This document shows positions 31,480-39,259 of a DNA stretch of 64,000 nt, one piece after another (positions within the stretch are counted from its first letter, which is position 1; each line of letters begins with the position of its first letter). Source of the DNA: Reyranella sp. (GTDB taxonomy: Bacteria > Pseudomonadota > Alphaproteobacteria > Reyranellales > Reyranellaceae); contig NZ_JAFKJN010000016.1 in the NCBI RefSeq assembly GCF_017305915.1, positions 1 through 64,000 of the forward strand, read 5' to 3'. The notes under the pieces were generated by a model. That model searched no databases, was not told the origin of the DNA, and saw nothing but the letters and a program-made list of their open reading frames with translations. The translations under genes and the position numbers were made by a program.

Positions 31480-32922
31480 TCAGACCGGCGCCGCCTTCCA
31501 AAAATAGCGCTTGAAGCCGCCGCGCATCGTGTCGTTGTCGCGGATGCGAAAGGTCATGCGCATCTTGGCGCCGACCTTGACCTGTTCCTTGTCGCTGTCG
31601 GTGAAGTCGGCCATGAAGCGGCCGCCCTCGGGGAAGGTGATCATGCCGTAGTAGGCCGGCGGGTCCGGCGAGTAGGTGAGCGAGTCCGCCGTGAACGACA
31701 TCACGTTCGCCTCGAGTCCGGCCATGCGATACGGCTCCTGGCTGTCGATCGCGTGGCAGTTCGGATTGACGCAGACCTGGCTGCGCGGGAACTGCACGGT
31801 GCCGCACACCTTGCACTTGCCGCCGACCAGCCCGTAGATCATGTCGCGCTTGCGCCACAGGACCGAGAGCGCGGTCTTCTTGTCGAACTCCGCGCGCATG
31901 CCCTTGTCGATCGGCAGCATCTCGTTGAAGGCGAGGAACTTCATGTAGTTCTTCTCTTCCTTGCGCCGCGCCATCCAGCCCGACAGCCCCTTGCGCTTGG
32001 GCAGCTTGGCGTTCTCGGCGGTGACCTCGAACACCAGCACGTCGGCGCCCTGGCCGAAGGCGACGACCATGATCTTGTCGCCTTCCTTGGCCGTCTCGAG
32101 CGCGTCGACCAGCATGACCAGCGCGTGTGCCGCGCCGGTGTCGCCGAGCGTGGCGCCGAGCAGGTCACGCACCGCGCCGTCGGCGATGCCGCAGGCCTTG
32201 GCCATCTGCTTGGGCACTGCCGGCATCAGGCTCGGCATGATGAAGTGGGTGATGTCGCTGCCCTTCAGCTTGCAAGCGGCGAGCGCCGCCTTGATCGCCG
32301 GCGGCACGATCTTCGAGTAGCCCTCGTCGCGGATCCAGCGCTCCTCCCAGCCGTAGTCGAAGTCGGTCTCGTCGCCGCGGAAGTGGTCGACGAAATCCAT
32401 CGACACCGAGTGGTGGCCGACCAGCTTGGCGATCACGTTCTCGGTGCCGCACAGCAGCGCCGCGGCGCCATCGCCGTAATTCAGCTCGTTCGCCGAGGCG
32501 ACGCGGGTCAGGCGCTTGTCGGCGGCAGCGACCAGGGAGGCGCCGCCGTTCTTGACGGCATTGAGGCCGGCGACCAGCGCCTGGGTGCCCGCCTTCAGCG
32601 AGCCCCCGACATCGGAGGCCGAGAGGTTCTGCTCGATCGACAGCGCCGTGCCGATCACGCCGGCATTCTGGCGATCCTTGAACGGATGCGTGGTCGAGGC
32701 GAAGTAGATGTTGCGGACGTCCTCGGGCTTGTGGCTCGTCAGGCAGTCGCGCGACGCCTCGACCGCCATGGTGATCGAGTCCTCGTCCCAGTTCGCCATC
32801 GAGCGCTCGCCCTTGGCGAGGCCGCGCAGTCCGGCGGCGAACCACTTGTTGGCGTCATACACGGCCTGACGGCTGAGACGCAGGCGCGGCACGTAGGCGC
32901 CATAGGCCACGATTCCGACCAT
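31480..32922 (-). CDS. HMG-CoA-synthase/KAS III-like protein fused to a DUF35 zinc-ribbon/OB domain
   Basis: 480 aa from the ATG at 32922 with a TTGGGAGG site. Residues 1-330 follow the archaeal-type HMG-CoA synthase fold (MVGIVAYGAYVPRLRLSR, YGDGAAALLCG, GATLGDTGAAHALVMLVDAL). Where the catalytic Cys is expected (ACKAGT in archaeal enzymes) it reads SLKAGT, with Leu109. The C-terminal domain is DUF35: zinc ribbon Cys370, 373, 384, 389, then an OB-fold. DUF35 domains scaffold thiolases and present CoA. It opens the operon with thiolase, two MaoC proteins and an SDR. Function is probably binding or channelling rather than Cys-dependent condensation. Confidence 0.85.
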   Translation of the reverse strand: MVGIVAYGAYVPRLRLSRQAVYDANKWFAAGLRGLAKGERSMANWDEDSITMAVEASRDCLTSHKPEDVRNIYFASTTHPFKDRQNAGVIGTALSIEQNLSASDVGGSLKAGTQALVAGLNAVKNGGASLVAAADKRLTRVASANELNYGDGAAALLCGTENVIAKLVGHHSVSMDFVDHFRGDETDFDYGWEERWIRDEGYSKIVPPAIKAALAACKLKGSDITHFIMPSLMPAVPKQMAKACGIADGAVRDLLGATLGDTGAAHALVMLVDALETAKEGDKIMVVAFGQGADVLVFEVTAENAKLPKRKGLSGWMARRKEEKNYMKFLAFNEMLPIDKGMRAEFDKKTALSVLWRKRDMIYGLVGGKCKVCGTVQFPRSQVCVNPNCHAIDSQEPYRMAGLEANVMSFTADSLTYSPDPPAYYGMITFPEGGRFMADFTDSDKEQVKVGAKMRMTFRIRDNDTMRGGFKRYFWKAAPV

Positions 32923-33012
32923 GCTCGTCGATCCTCCCAACAATAAACGCTCGTTCACCAACCCTTAGCGCGCCAGCCCGGACAGGGCAAACGGAACGTC
33001 CGTCAACCGGAA

Positions 33013-33846
33013 TTATCGACCGGCCTGCGGAACCGACTGCGGCAGCTCGCGGAAGAGATTGCGATACCCCGCATCCGGCGGGATGTGCAGGAAGCGCTTG
33101 CCGTCGCGCTCCTCGACCCACGGCTGGACGGTGATGACCTTGCGCCGGCTGGCCTGCGACAAGGCCTCGGCCACGGTCTTGGCCTCGGCCAGCAGTTCGA
33201 GGTTCTTGGTCGTGGCGTGCACGAGGGTGCGTCGGCCGGCCTTCGCCTCGTCGACCGCCGCCTGCGCGCCGATCCACACCGAGTCGACCGACTCGGAGCC
33301 GTCGTGCAGCGCGATCTGGTCCTCCGGTGCCTCGGCGATGAAGAACCAGGTGTCGAAGCGCTTGGGCGCGAAGGTCGGCGTGATCCAGTGCGCGTAGGGC
33401 GTCATCAGGTCGGTCGCGAGCTCGAGGTTCTCGGCCTCGACCAGGTCGACGATGCTCGCCTCGTCCTCGGCGAGCTTCGCCCGCCAGCGCTGCTCGATGC
33501 CCTCGAGGTCGCTCGCGCCGATCAGCGCGCGCTGCCCGGGCTTGCGCGCCAGCAGGATGCCGCACTCCTCGAACGCCTCGCGCACGCCGGCGACCCGGAA
33601 CTTCAGCTCTTCGGCCGAGATCTTGTCGGCACCGCCGCAGCGGGCCACCAGCCGCGGATCGCCGTCGGCCTCCTCGAGCTTGCCGCCGGGGAAGACCAGC
33701 GCGCCGGAGAATGCGTCGATCTGCTGATGGCGCACCACCATGAAGACTTCGAGCGGAGAGCCGGCATCGCCCGGCCTGGAGGGGCGGACGAGGAGGACGG
33801 TGGTGGCCGGTCGCGGTACCGGGGCCTTTTTCGGAGCTTCAGTCAT
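33013..33846 (-). CDS. Nudix hydrolase, NUDT19-like
   Basis: 277 aa from the ATG at 33846. The Nudix elements are split as in the NUDT19 group: GALVFPGGKLEEADGD, a ~20-residue insertion, then AGVREAFEECGILLA, giving the REx2-EEx-G core. Members cleave CoA or nucleotide diphosphate derivatives. Its position just upstream of the acyl-CoA operon on the same strand (91-base gap) suggests CoA-ester turnover. This is inference. It is divergent from the hdeD-like gene with an 87-base gap. Confidence 0.85.
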   Translation of the reverse strand: MTEAPKKAPVPRPATTVLLVRPSRPGDAGSPLEVFMVVRHQQIDAFSGALVFPGGKLEEADGDPRLVARCGGADKISAEELKFRVAGVREAFEECGILLARKPGQRALIGASDLEGIEQRWRAKLAEDEASIVDLVEAENLELATDLMTPYAHWITPTFAPKRFDTWFFIAEAPEDQIALHDGSESVDSVWIGAQAAVDEAKAGRRTLVHATTKNLELLAEAKTVAEALSQASRRKVITVQPWVEERDGKRFLHIPPDAGYRNLFRELPQSVPQAGR

Positions 33847-33933
33847 GCAACGATTGTCACACACGCGATGGGACGGCGCCACGCGACGGGCCTACACTGT
33901 GGAAGCGCCATTCCGCAGTGAAAGGGCACGACC

Positions 33934-34512
33934 ATGAGCACCACCGACAGCACCGGCCCGCACAGTCTCGGCGAGGGCATCCGGGCCCTCCGCTCCAAGT
34001 GGGGCTGGATCCTCGCCTTCGGCATCTTCTCCCTGATCGCGGGCGTGGTCGCGCTCGGCGGCAGCACGATGTTCGCGACCGCCACCGCGGTCTACATCGT
34101 CGGCTTCATGATGCTGTTCGAGGGCGTCGCCGAGATCGTCGCGGCGTTCAACGCCAGGGACTGGGGCCATCGCCTGATGTGGCTGCTGCTCGGCGCGATC
34201 TATGTCTTTGCCGGCTTCGTCTGCCTCCAGGATCCGTTCCAGGCGGCGACCATCCTGACCCTGCTGCTGGGCATCGCGCTGATCCTCGGCGGCCTGGTGC
34301 GCATCTTCCTGGCGACGCGGATGCGGCAAGGCACGCCGTGGGGCTGGGTGGTGTTCTCCGGCCTGATCAGCGTCTTGCTCGGCCTGATCATCGTCTCGCA
34401 CTGGCCGGTCTCGAGCTTCTTCGTGCTCGGCATCTTCCTCGGCGTCGACCTGATCTTCATCGGCAGCGGCTGGATCTCGGTCGCGCTCGCGCTCAAGAAG
34501 CATGCGGCTTGA
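33934..34512 (+). CDS. HdeD-family membrane protein
   Basis: 192 aa with six predicted transmembrane helices in three pairs (WILAFGIFSLIAGVVALGG, VYIVGFMMLFEGVAEIVAAF, LLGAIYVFAGFVCL, ILTLLLGIALILGGLVRIF, WVVFSGLISVLLGLIIV, FVLGIFLGVDLIFIGSGW). HdeD is an inner-membrane protein linked with acid stress in enterobacteria; the role here is unproven. Its TGA stop overlaps the TTG start of the next gene (TTGA, 34509-34512). Confidence 0.85.
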   Translation: MSTTDSTGPHSLGEGIRALRSKWGWILAFGIFSLIAGVVALGGSTMFATATAVYIVGFMMLFEGVAEIVAAFNARDWGHRLMWLLLGAIYVFAGFVCLQDPFQAATILTLLLGIALILGGLVRIFLATRMRQGTPWGWVVFSGLISVLLGLIIVSHWPVSSFFVLGIFLGVDLIFIGSGWISVALALKKHAA

Positions 34513-35084
34513 GACGACGGGGCTCGAGACGACGGGCTGCGGCGCTGCTGCTGGCCCTGCTCGTCGCCGCGCCGGCCTTGGCCATGACCGAACGGGACCG
34601 CGCCCTGCTCGACGCCACGCGGCGCAACGACATCGAGGCGGCGCGCCGGCTGATTGCCGACGGCGCCGACGTCAACGCCCAGGATGAAGGCCGCGACAGC
34701 GCCTTCCTGCTGGCCGGCGCCGAGGGCCGGCTCGAGATCCTGAAGCTGACGCTGGCGGCCGGCGCGGATTTGGCGAGCACCAACCGCTATGGCGGCACGG
34801 CGCTGATCCCGGCCTGCCATCACGGCCATGTCGAGACGGTGCGCGAGCTGCTGAAGACGGCGATCGACGTCAACCATGTCAACCGGCTCGGCTGGACGGC
34901 GCTGCTCGAGGTCGCGATCCTGGGCGACGGCAGCGCGCGCTACGTCGAGATCGCCGACCTGCTGATCGGCCGCGGTGCCGACCTGAACCTCGCCGACCGC
35001 GAGGGCCTCACGCCGCTTGCGCATGCCCGCCAACGCCGCCATGAAGCGCTCGCCGCGCGGCTGGAGAAGGCCGGCGCACGCTGA
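34509..35084 (+). CDS. Secreted ankyrin-repeat protein
   Basis: 191 aa from a TTG start at 34509. This start gives a complete signal peptide (three-arginine n-region, AAALLLALLVAAPALA core and cleavage site) and a TTGA overlap with the hdeD stop. The next ATG at 34584 would remove the signal. The mature part has about five ankyrin repeats: ALLDATRRNDIEAARRLIAD, GRDSAFLLAGAEGRLEILKL, GGTALIPACHHGHVETVREL, GWTALLEVAI, GLTPLAHARQ. Likely a periplasmic protein-binding scaffold. Confidence 0.82.
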   Translation: MRRRGSRRRAAALLLALLVAAPALAMTERDRALLDATRRNDIEAARRLIADGADVNAQDEGRDSAFLLAGAEGRLEILKLTLAAGADLASTNRYGGTALIPACHHGHVETVRELLKTAIDVNHVNRLGWTALLEVAILGDGSARYVEIADLLIGRGADLNLADREGLTPLAHARQRRHEALAARLEKAGAR

Positions 35085-35092
35085 AGGGGACG

Positions 35093-35809
35093 ATGACACG
35101 GACGTATTTCTGCCTGCCCGGCGCCTGGATGGGCGCCTGGACCTGGCAACTCGTGCTCGAGCGCCTGACGGAAGCGGGCCACGGCGCGACGGCGCACAGC
35201 TTTCCCGGCGTCGGCGAGCGCGCGGCCGAGCTGTCGCCGGCGCTCGACAACGACGTCTTCCTCGCCGACACGCTGCAGCGGATCGAGCGTGAGAACCTCA
35301 GGGACATCGTTTTGGTCGGCCACAGTTTCGGCAGCCTGATCGCCCAGATGGTCGTCGACCGGATGCCCGAGCGCATCGCGCATCTGGTGATCATCGACGG
35401 CGGCATCGCCCAGGACGGCCAGTCGATCTTCGGCCGCATCCCCTCGCACATCGTCGCCAAGCGCAAGACGCTGGTGCAGACGGTCAACGGCACCGAGGTG
35501 CTGCCCTTCGCGCCGGTCGGCAGCCTGATCATCGACGATCCGGCACTCGCGGCCTGGACGCACCGCCAGCTCACGCCGCATCCGCTCGCCTGCTACACCA
35601 AGCCGATCCCGCTCGGCCATCCCGCCGGCAACGGCCGGCCGATGACCTACATCGCCTGCACCAAGCCGCGCTATCCGGTGTCCGCCGGCATGCACGAGAA
35701 GGTGCAGGCCATGCCGCATATCCGCTTCCGCCCGATCGAGGCTGGCCACAACTGCATCCTGTCGGCGCCCGGCCTGGTGGCGAACGAGTTGCTGGAGATC
35801 CCTGCATGA
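35093..35809 (+). CDS. Alpha/beta-hydrolase
   Basis: 238 aa. The short, signal-less hydrolase begins TYFCLPGAWMGAWTWQ. The nucleophile elbow is GHSFGSL (Ser near 79), and the late His is in EAGHNCILS. This layout matches the esterase/hydroxynitrile-lyase-like small hydrolases. Substrate unknown. Its stop overlaps the ATG of the DUF4406 gene (ATGA, 35806-35809), so the two are translationally coupled. Confidence 0.85.
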   Translation: MTRTYFCLPGAWMGAWTWQLVLERLTEAGHGATAHSFPGVGERAAELSPALDNDVFLADTLQRIERENLRDIVLVGHSFGSLIAQMVVDRMPERIAHLVIIDGGIAQDGQSIFGRIPSHIVAKRKTLVQTVNGTEVLPFAPVGSLIIDDPALAAWTHRQLTPHPLACYTKPIPLGHPAGNGRPMTYIACTKPRYPVSAGMHEKVQAMPHIRFRPIEAGHNCILSAPGLVANELLEIPA

Positions 35810-36300
35810 GCGAGCAGCTGATGATCCTGGTCGCCGGCCCCTATCGCGGCGGCACCAACGACGATCCCGTGCTGATCCAGCGCAATGTCGAGGCGATGGA
35901 GGACATGGCGCTCAAGGTCTTCCGCCGTGGCCATCTGCCGGTGATGGGCGAATGGTTCGCCCTGCCGCTCCTGAAACACGCCGGCTCGGAGAAGATCGGC
36001 GATGCGGTGTTCGACGAGATCTTCCATCCGGTGGCGCGCGAGCTGATCGGCAAGTGCGATGCCGTGCTGCGCATCGGCGGCCCCTCGACCGGCGCCGGCG
36101 ACATGGTCGCGACCGGCCGGAAGCTCGGCAAGACGATCTTCCGCTCGCTCGACGAGATCCCTAGAGCATATTCCGTTCGGCTGGAATCAGCCGAACGGAA
36201 TATGCCTGCTGCAACAACAACGCCCGTGCGCGCATTTCCGGGCAGATGGAACCGCGAGCGGTTCCATCTGCCCGGAAATCGCTCTAGCCGAGCGCGCTGA
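35806..36300 (+). CDS. DUF4406-like protein with a repeat-encoded C-terminal tail
   Basis: 164 aa. Residues 1-118 form a nucleoside-deoxyribosyltransferase-like alpha/beta fold (ILVAGPYRGGTNDDP, GHLPVMGEWFALPL, CDAVLRIGGPSTGAGDMVATG). From residue 119 on, the codons are those of the 127-bp repeat at 36161-36287. They give an Arg-rich tail starting RAYSVRLESAERNM and ending NRSSRAR. The native stop was therefore lost or replaced when the element arrived. Function unknown; overlapping start with the hydrolase upstream. Confidence 0.75.
   Translation: MSEQLMILVAGPYRGGTNDDPVLIQRNVEAMEDMALKVFRRGHLPVMGEWFALPLLKHAGSEKIGDAVFDEIFHPVARELIGKCDAVLRIGGPSTGAGDMVATGRKLGKTIFRSLDEIPRAYSVRLESAERNMPAATTTPVRAFPGRWNRERFHLPGNRSSRAR
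36161..36287. repeat. 127-bp double-hairpin element, copy 2
   Basis: Bounded by CTAGAGC (36161-36167) and GCTCTAG (36281-36287), identical in length to copy 1 at 23608. Stem I is 36166-36183/36188-36205 (18 bp, GAAT loop); stem II is 36229/36235-36252 region with 36261-36278. Relative to copy 1, two base pairs in each stem have changed on both sides. It supplies the last 42 codons of the DUF4406 gene on the plus strand and the TAG stop of the glycosyltransferase on the minus strand (36284-36286). Confidence 0.92.
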
Positions 36301-37360
36301 GGAAGCCGTCCGCCATCCGATCGATGGTGAAGTGCGCGGCGACGTGCGCGCGGCCGGCCGCGCCAAGCCGCTGCCGCAGGTCGCGGTCGAGGATCAGCCG
36401 CTCGAGCGCGCGGGCGAGGCCGCCGACATCGCCGGCTTCGAACATCAGGCCGGTGACCTCCTCGCGCACGATCTCCGGGAAGGCGCCCGAGCGCGCCGCC
36501 ACCACCGGCAGGCCATAGGCGCCCGCCTCCGGCACCGTCAGGCCGAACGGCTCGTCGATTGCCGGCGCCGCCAGGATGTCGAGGCCGCCATAGAGCGCGT
36601 CGCGGTCGGCGACGAAGCCGGCCCAGCGCACGACGTCGCCCAGCCCGCGTCGCGCAATCCGCGCCTCGACCTCGCGGGCGTAGGCGCCGGTCCGCTCGCC
36701 GACGATGTCGAGCGTGAAAGCGCCGGGCAGCCGCTCCTTCAGGACGACGCAGGCCTCGAGCAGCACCAGGTGCTGCTTGCGCTCGTCGAGCCGGCCGACG
36801 ATGCCGATGCGCACCGGGTTCGCTGCGCGCTCGACCGGCTCCCGCGGCTCGACCCCGTTGTAGGCGACCGCCCGCTTGCGCGGATCGACCGGCAGACCGC
36901 GGGCGATGAACTCGGAGACGCCGACGAAGCGGTCAATCCGCCGCTCGAGCGCGCGTCGCGACCAGGCGTGGTGCATCAGCCGGCCGGGCTCGGCCTGCAG
37001 GTACATCGCGCGCTTGGTCGGCAGCAGCGACGCGGTCAGCAGCACCATCTGCGGCTCGCTGTAGATCACCCAGTCGGGTCGCAGCTCCTGGAACAGACGG
37101 CGCAAGTGCCGGCGCGCGGCCGGCATGCGCCACAGCGTATGCCAGGTGAAGTAGGGATTGGTGAGGTAGAGCCGGCCGAGCCGCACCTGATGGTACGGCA
37201 GGCCCGCCTGCTCCAGCCGCTCGGGCACGAGGCCGTCGGTCCAGCCGCAGACGATCGCCGTCGCGTCGTGGCCTCGGGCGCGCAGCCCCTTCATCAACGA
37301 GAGATACGCCGTCTCCAGCCCGCCGAAGCTCCAGCCGCCGACGAAGAGGAGGAAGCGCAT
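36284..37360 (-). CDS. Glycosyltransferase family 4 (GT-B fold)
   Basis: 358 aa. The N-terminal GGWSFGGLETAYLSLMKGLR is the acceptor-side loop typical of GT4. VRIGIVGRLDERKQH begins the donor half, and the E-x7-E motif is EPFGLTVPE near residue 270. It transfers a sugar from a nucleotide donor, probably to envelope glycan. No other polysaccharide genes are adjacent. Its TAG stop is the terminal CTAG of the 127-bp repeat, so the 3' end was reset by that element. Confidence 0.9.
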   Translation of the reverse strand: MRFLLFVGGWSFGGLETAYLSLMKGLRARGHDATAIVCGWTDGLVPERLEQAGLPYHQVRLGRLYLTNPYFTWHTLWRMPAARRHLRRLFQELRPDWVIYSEPQMVLLTASLLPTKRAMYLQAEPGRLMHHAWSRRALERRIDRFVGVSEFIARGLPVDPRKRAVAYNGVEPREPVERAANPVRIGIVGRLDERKQHLVLLEACVVLKERLPGAFTLDIVGERTGAYAREVEARIARRGLGDVVRWAGFVADRDALYGGLDILAAPAIDEPFGLTVPEAGAYGLPVVAARSGAFPEIVREEVTGLMFEAGDVGGLARALERLILDRDLRQRLGAAGRAHVAAHFTIDRMADGFLSALG

Positions 37361-37369
37361 GCCTCCAGT

Positions 37370-38110
37370 CTAGAACGTCTCCTTGTACGGTCGAAGGTCG
37401 ATCTCGTGCGTCCAGGCGCTGCGCTGCTGGGTGTGCAGGTGCCAGTAGTTGTCGACGATCGGCTCGACCTTGAGCAGGCCGTCGGAGCCGACCTGCGCAG
37501 CGCGGTCGGGCATGCGCGACAGCAGCCGGTCGCCCTCGATGCCGCCGTCGATGATGACATGCGCGACATGGATGCCCTGCGGCCCGAACTCGCGCGCCAT
37601 CGACTGCACCAGCAGGCGCAGGCCGCCCTTGGTGGCGTTGAAGGCGGCAAAGCGGGGTCTGCCGCGCATAGAGCCCGAGGCGCCGGTGAAGATCACCGTG
37701 CCGCGGCCGAGCGGCGCCAGCCGGCGCATCGCCTCGCGGCCGAACAGGAATCCGGCGAAGCAGCCGACCCGCCAGGAGTCCTCGAAGTGCTGCGCCGTCA
37801 TCTCGCGAAAATCGACGGCGGCGTTGTTGCCCATGTTGAAGACGAAGAGATCGGCCGGGCCGGCGTCGTCGTCGGCCATCGCCGCATCGAACAGGCGGAT
37901 CACCTCTTCCTCTTTGGTACCGTCGACGGTGTAGGCTTGGGCCGAGCCGCCCTCCTTGCGGATGGCATCGACCACCGCTTCGATCTTCTTCGGCGTCCGA
38001 CCGGCGACCAGCACGTGGTAGCCCTCTTTCGCAAAGCGGCGACTGGCCGCCCCGCCGATGCCGCGCAACGCGCCGACGCCGAGCACGACGGCCTTGGGTT
38101 TCTTCGCCAT
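37370..38110 (-). CDS. SDR-family protein with a replaced catalytic tyrosine
   Basis: 246 aa. The cofactor motif is GVGALRGIGG (TG replaced by GV). The active-site region reads FTGASGSMRGRPRFAAFNATKGG, so Ser (145/147) and Lys161 are kept but the catalytic Tyr is Phe157. NMGNN stands for the usual NNAG. It may bind NAD(P) without normal dehydrogenase chemistry, or use another residue. Nine bases separate its stop from the glycosyltransferase start, so the two are likely co-transcribed. Confidence 0.82.
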   Translation of the reverse strand: MAKKPKAVVLGVGALRGIGGAASRRFAKEGYHVLVAGRTPKKIEAVVDAIRKEGGSAQAYTVDGTKEEEVIRLFDAAMADDDAGPADLFVFNMGNNAAVDFREMTAQHFEDSWRVGCFAGFLFGREAMRRLAPLGRGTVIFTGASGSMRGRPRFAAFNATKGGLRLLVQSMAREFGPQGIHVAHVIIDGGIEGDRLLSRMPDRAAQVGSDGLLKVEPIVDNYWHLHTQQRSAWTHEIDLRPYKETF

Positions 38111-38139
38111 GGCAGATCCTCGCTCTCCCCCTCCCCGCC

Positions 38140-38184
38140 TCCCCGTCAGACGGGGGAGGTGCCCGAAGGGCGGAGGGGGTGGGC
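38140..38184. repeat. Short GC-rich double-hairpin repeat (sister of 30075)
   Basis: CCTCCCCGTC/GACGGGGGAGG (38140-38161) is followed by GCCC-GAA-GGGC and GGAGGGGG. It lies in the 117-base divergent gap between the SDR gene (start 38110) and the thioesterase gene (start 38228). The second stem covaries with the copy at 30075. Confidence 0.75.
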
Positions 38185-38227
38185 AACACTTGCGATTCAG
38201 CCGGCGGCTTCGCTACGGTCCGGCCGC

Positions 38228-38740
38228 ATGAAATTACCTCCCTACCCCATGATCGAACCCGACTTGGGCGCGCCGCTCGATATCCATCGTGCGACGGTGC
38301 TGCCCAAATGGATCGACTGGAACGGCCACATGAATGTCGGCTTCTACGTGGTGGCCTTCGACAAGGCGACCGACACGCTGTGCAACCAGCTCGGCGTCGG
38401 CTGGGAATACACGCGCGAGAAGATCGGCATGACCTTCGTGCTCGAGGCGCACGTCACCTACGACCGCGAGGTCAAGGAAGGCGACCCGCTGCGCATCACC
38501 ACCCAACTGCTCGACCACGACGCCAAGCGCGTGCACTACATCCACGCGATGTACCACGCGACCGAGGGCTATCTGGCGGCGACCAACGAGCTGATGCTGA
38601 TGAACATCGACTACGCCACCCGCCGCTCGGCGCCGTGGCCCGACTGGGCGATGCAGCGCATCGAGAGAATGACGACCAACCACAGGCATCTCACGAAACC
38701 GGCACAGGCCGGCCGCCTCATCGGCATCAAGAGGAAGTAG
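38228..38740 (+). CDS. Hot-dog acyl-CoA thioesterase, first of a tandem pair
   Basis: 170 aa from the ATG at 38228 (MKLPPYPMIEPDLG). The 4-hydroxybenzoyl-CoA-thioesterase-type core is intact with the catalytic Asp in WIDWNGHMNVGFYV, then FVLEAHVTYDREVKEGD. The end RLIGIKRK is matched by RVMGLKKK in the next gene. Similar proteins include betainyl-CoA thioesterases of carnitine breakdown, but no carnitine dehydrogenase is adjacent. Three bases separate it from its paralogue. Confidence 0.86.
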   Translation: MKLPPYPMIEPDLGAPLDIHRATVLPKWIDWNGHMNVGFYVVAFDKATDTLCNQLGVGWEYTREKIGMTFVLEAHVTYDREVKEGDPLRITTQLLDHDAKRVHYIHAMYHATEGYLAATNELMLMNIDYATRRSAPWPDWAMQRIERMTTNHRHLTKPAQAGRLIGIKRK

Positions 38741-38743
38741 CGT

Positions 38744-39259
38744 ATGTCCGTCATCCTGCCTTACGAGATGCCGGCGCTGGTCACCACGGCGCCGCTCGAC
38801 ATCCATCGCGGCACCGTGCTGCCCGAATGGGTCGACTGGAACGGTCACATGAACGTGGCGTTCTACGTCGCCGCCTTCGACCAGGCGTCGGGCGCCTTCA
38901 TGCGCAACATGGGACTGGGCCGCCGTTACGTCGACGGCAAGCACGGCATGACCTTCGTGCTGGAGACCCACGTCACCTACGACCGCGAGATGAAGGGCGG
39001 CGCGCCGATGCGCTTCACCACCCGGCTGCTCGACCGCGACGCCAAGCGGGTGCACCTGTTCCACGAGATGTACCACGAGGGCGAGGGCTACCTCGCCGCG
39101 ACCAACGAGACCATCGTGATGAACATCGACTTCGCGAGCCGCCGCTCGGCCGCGTGGCCGCGGCAGGCGGAGGAGCGGCTGGAGGCGGTATGGACCGCGC
39201 ACCAGCACCTGCCCCGCCCGGCCAAGTCCGGCCGGGTGATGGGACTCAAGAAGAAGTAG
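38744..39259 (+). CDS. Hot-dog acyl-CoA thioesterase, second of a tandem pair
   Basis: 171 aa. More than half of the residues match the preceding gene across the whole length, including VDWNGHMNVAFYVAAFD and FVLETHVTYDREMKGG. The pair arose by tandem duplication and could form a heterodimer. Its last 14 bases overlap the convergent GNAT gene. Confidence 0.86.
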   Translation: MSVILPYEMPALVTTAPLDIHRGTVLPEWVDWNGHMNVAFYVAAFDQASGAFMRNMGLGRRYVDGKHGMTFVLETHVTYDREMKGGAPMRFTTRLLDRDAKRVHLFHEMYHEGEGYLAATNETIVMNIDFASRRSAAWPRQAEERLEAVWTAHQHLPRPAKSGRVMGLKKK

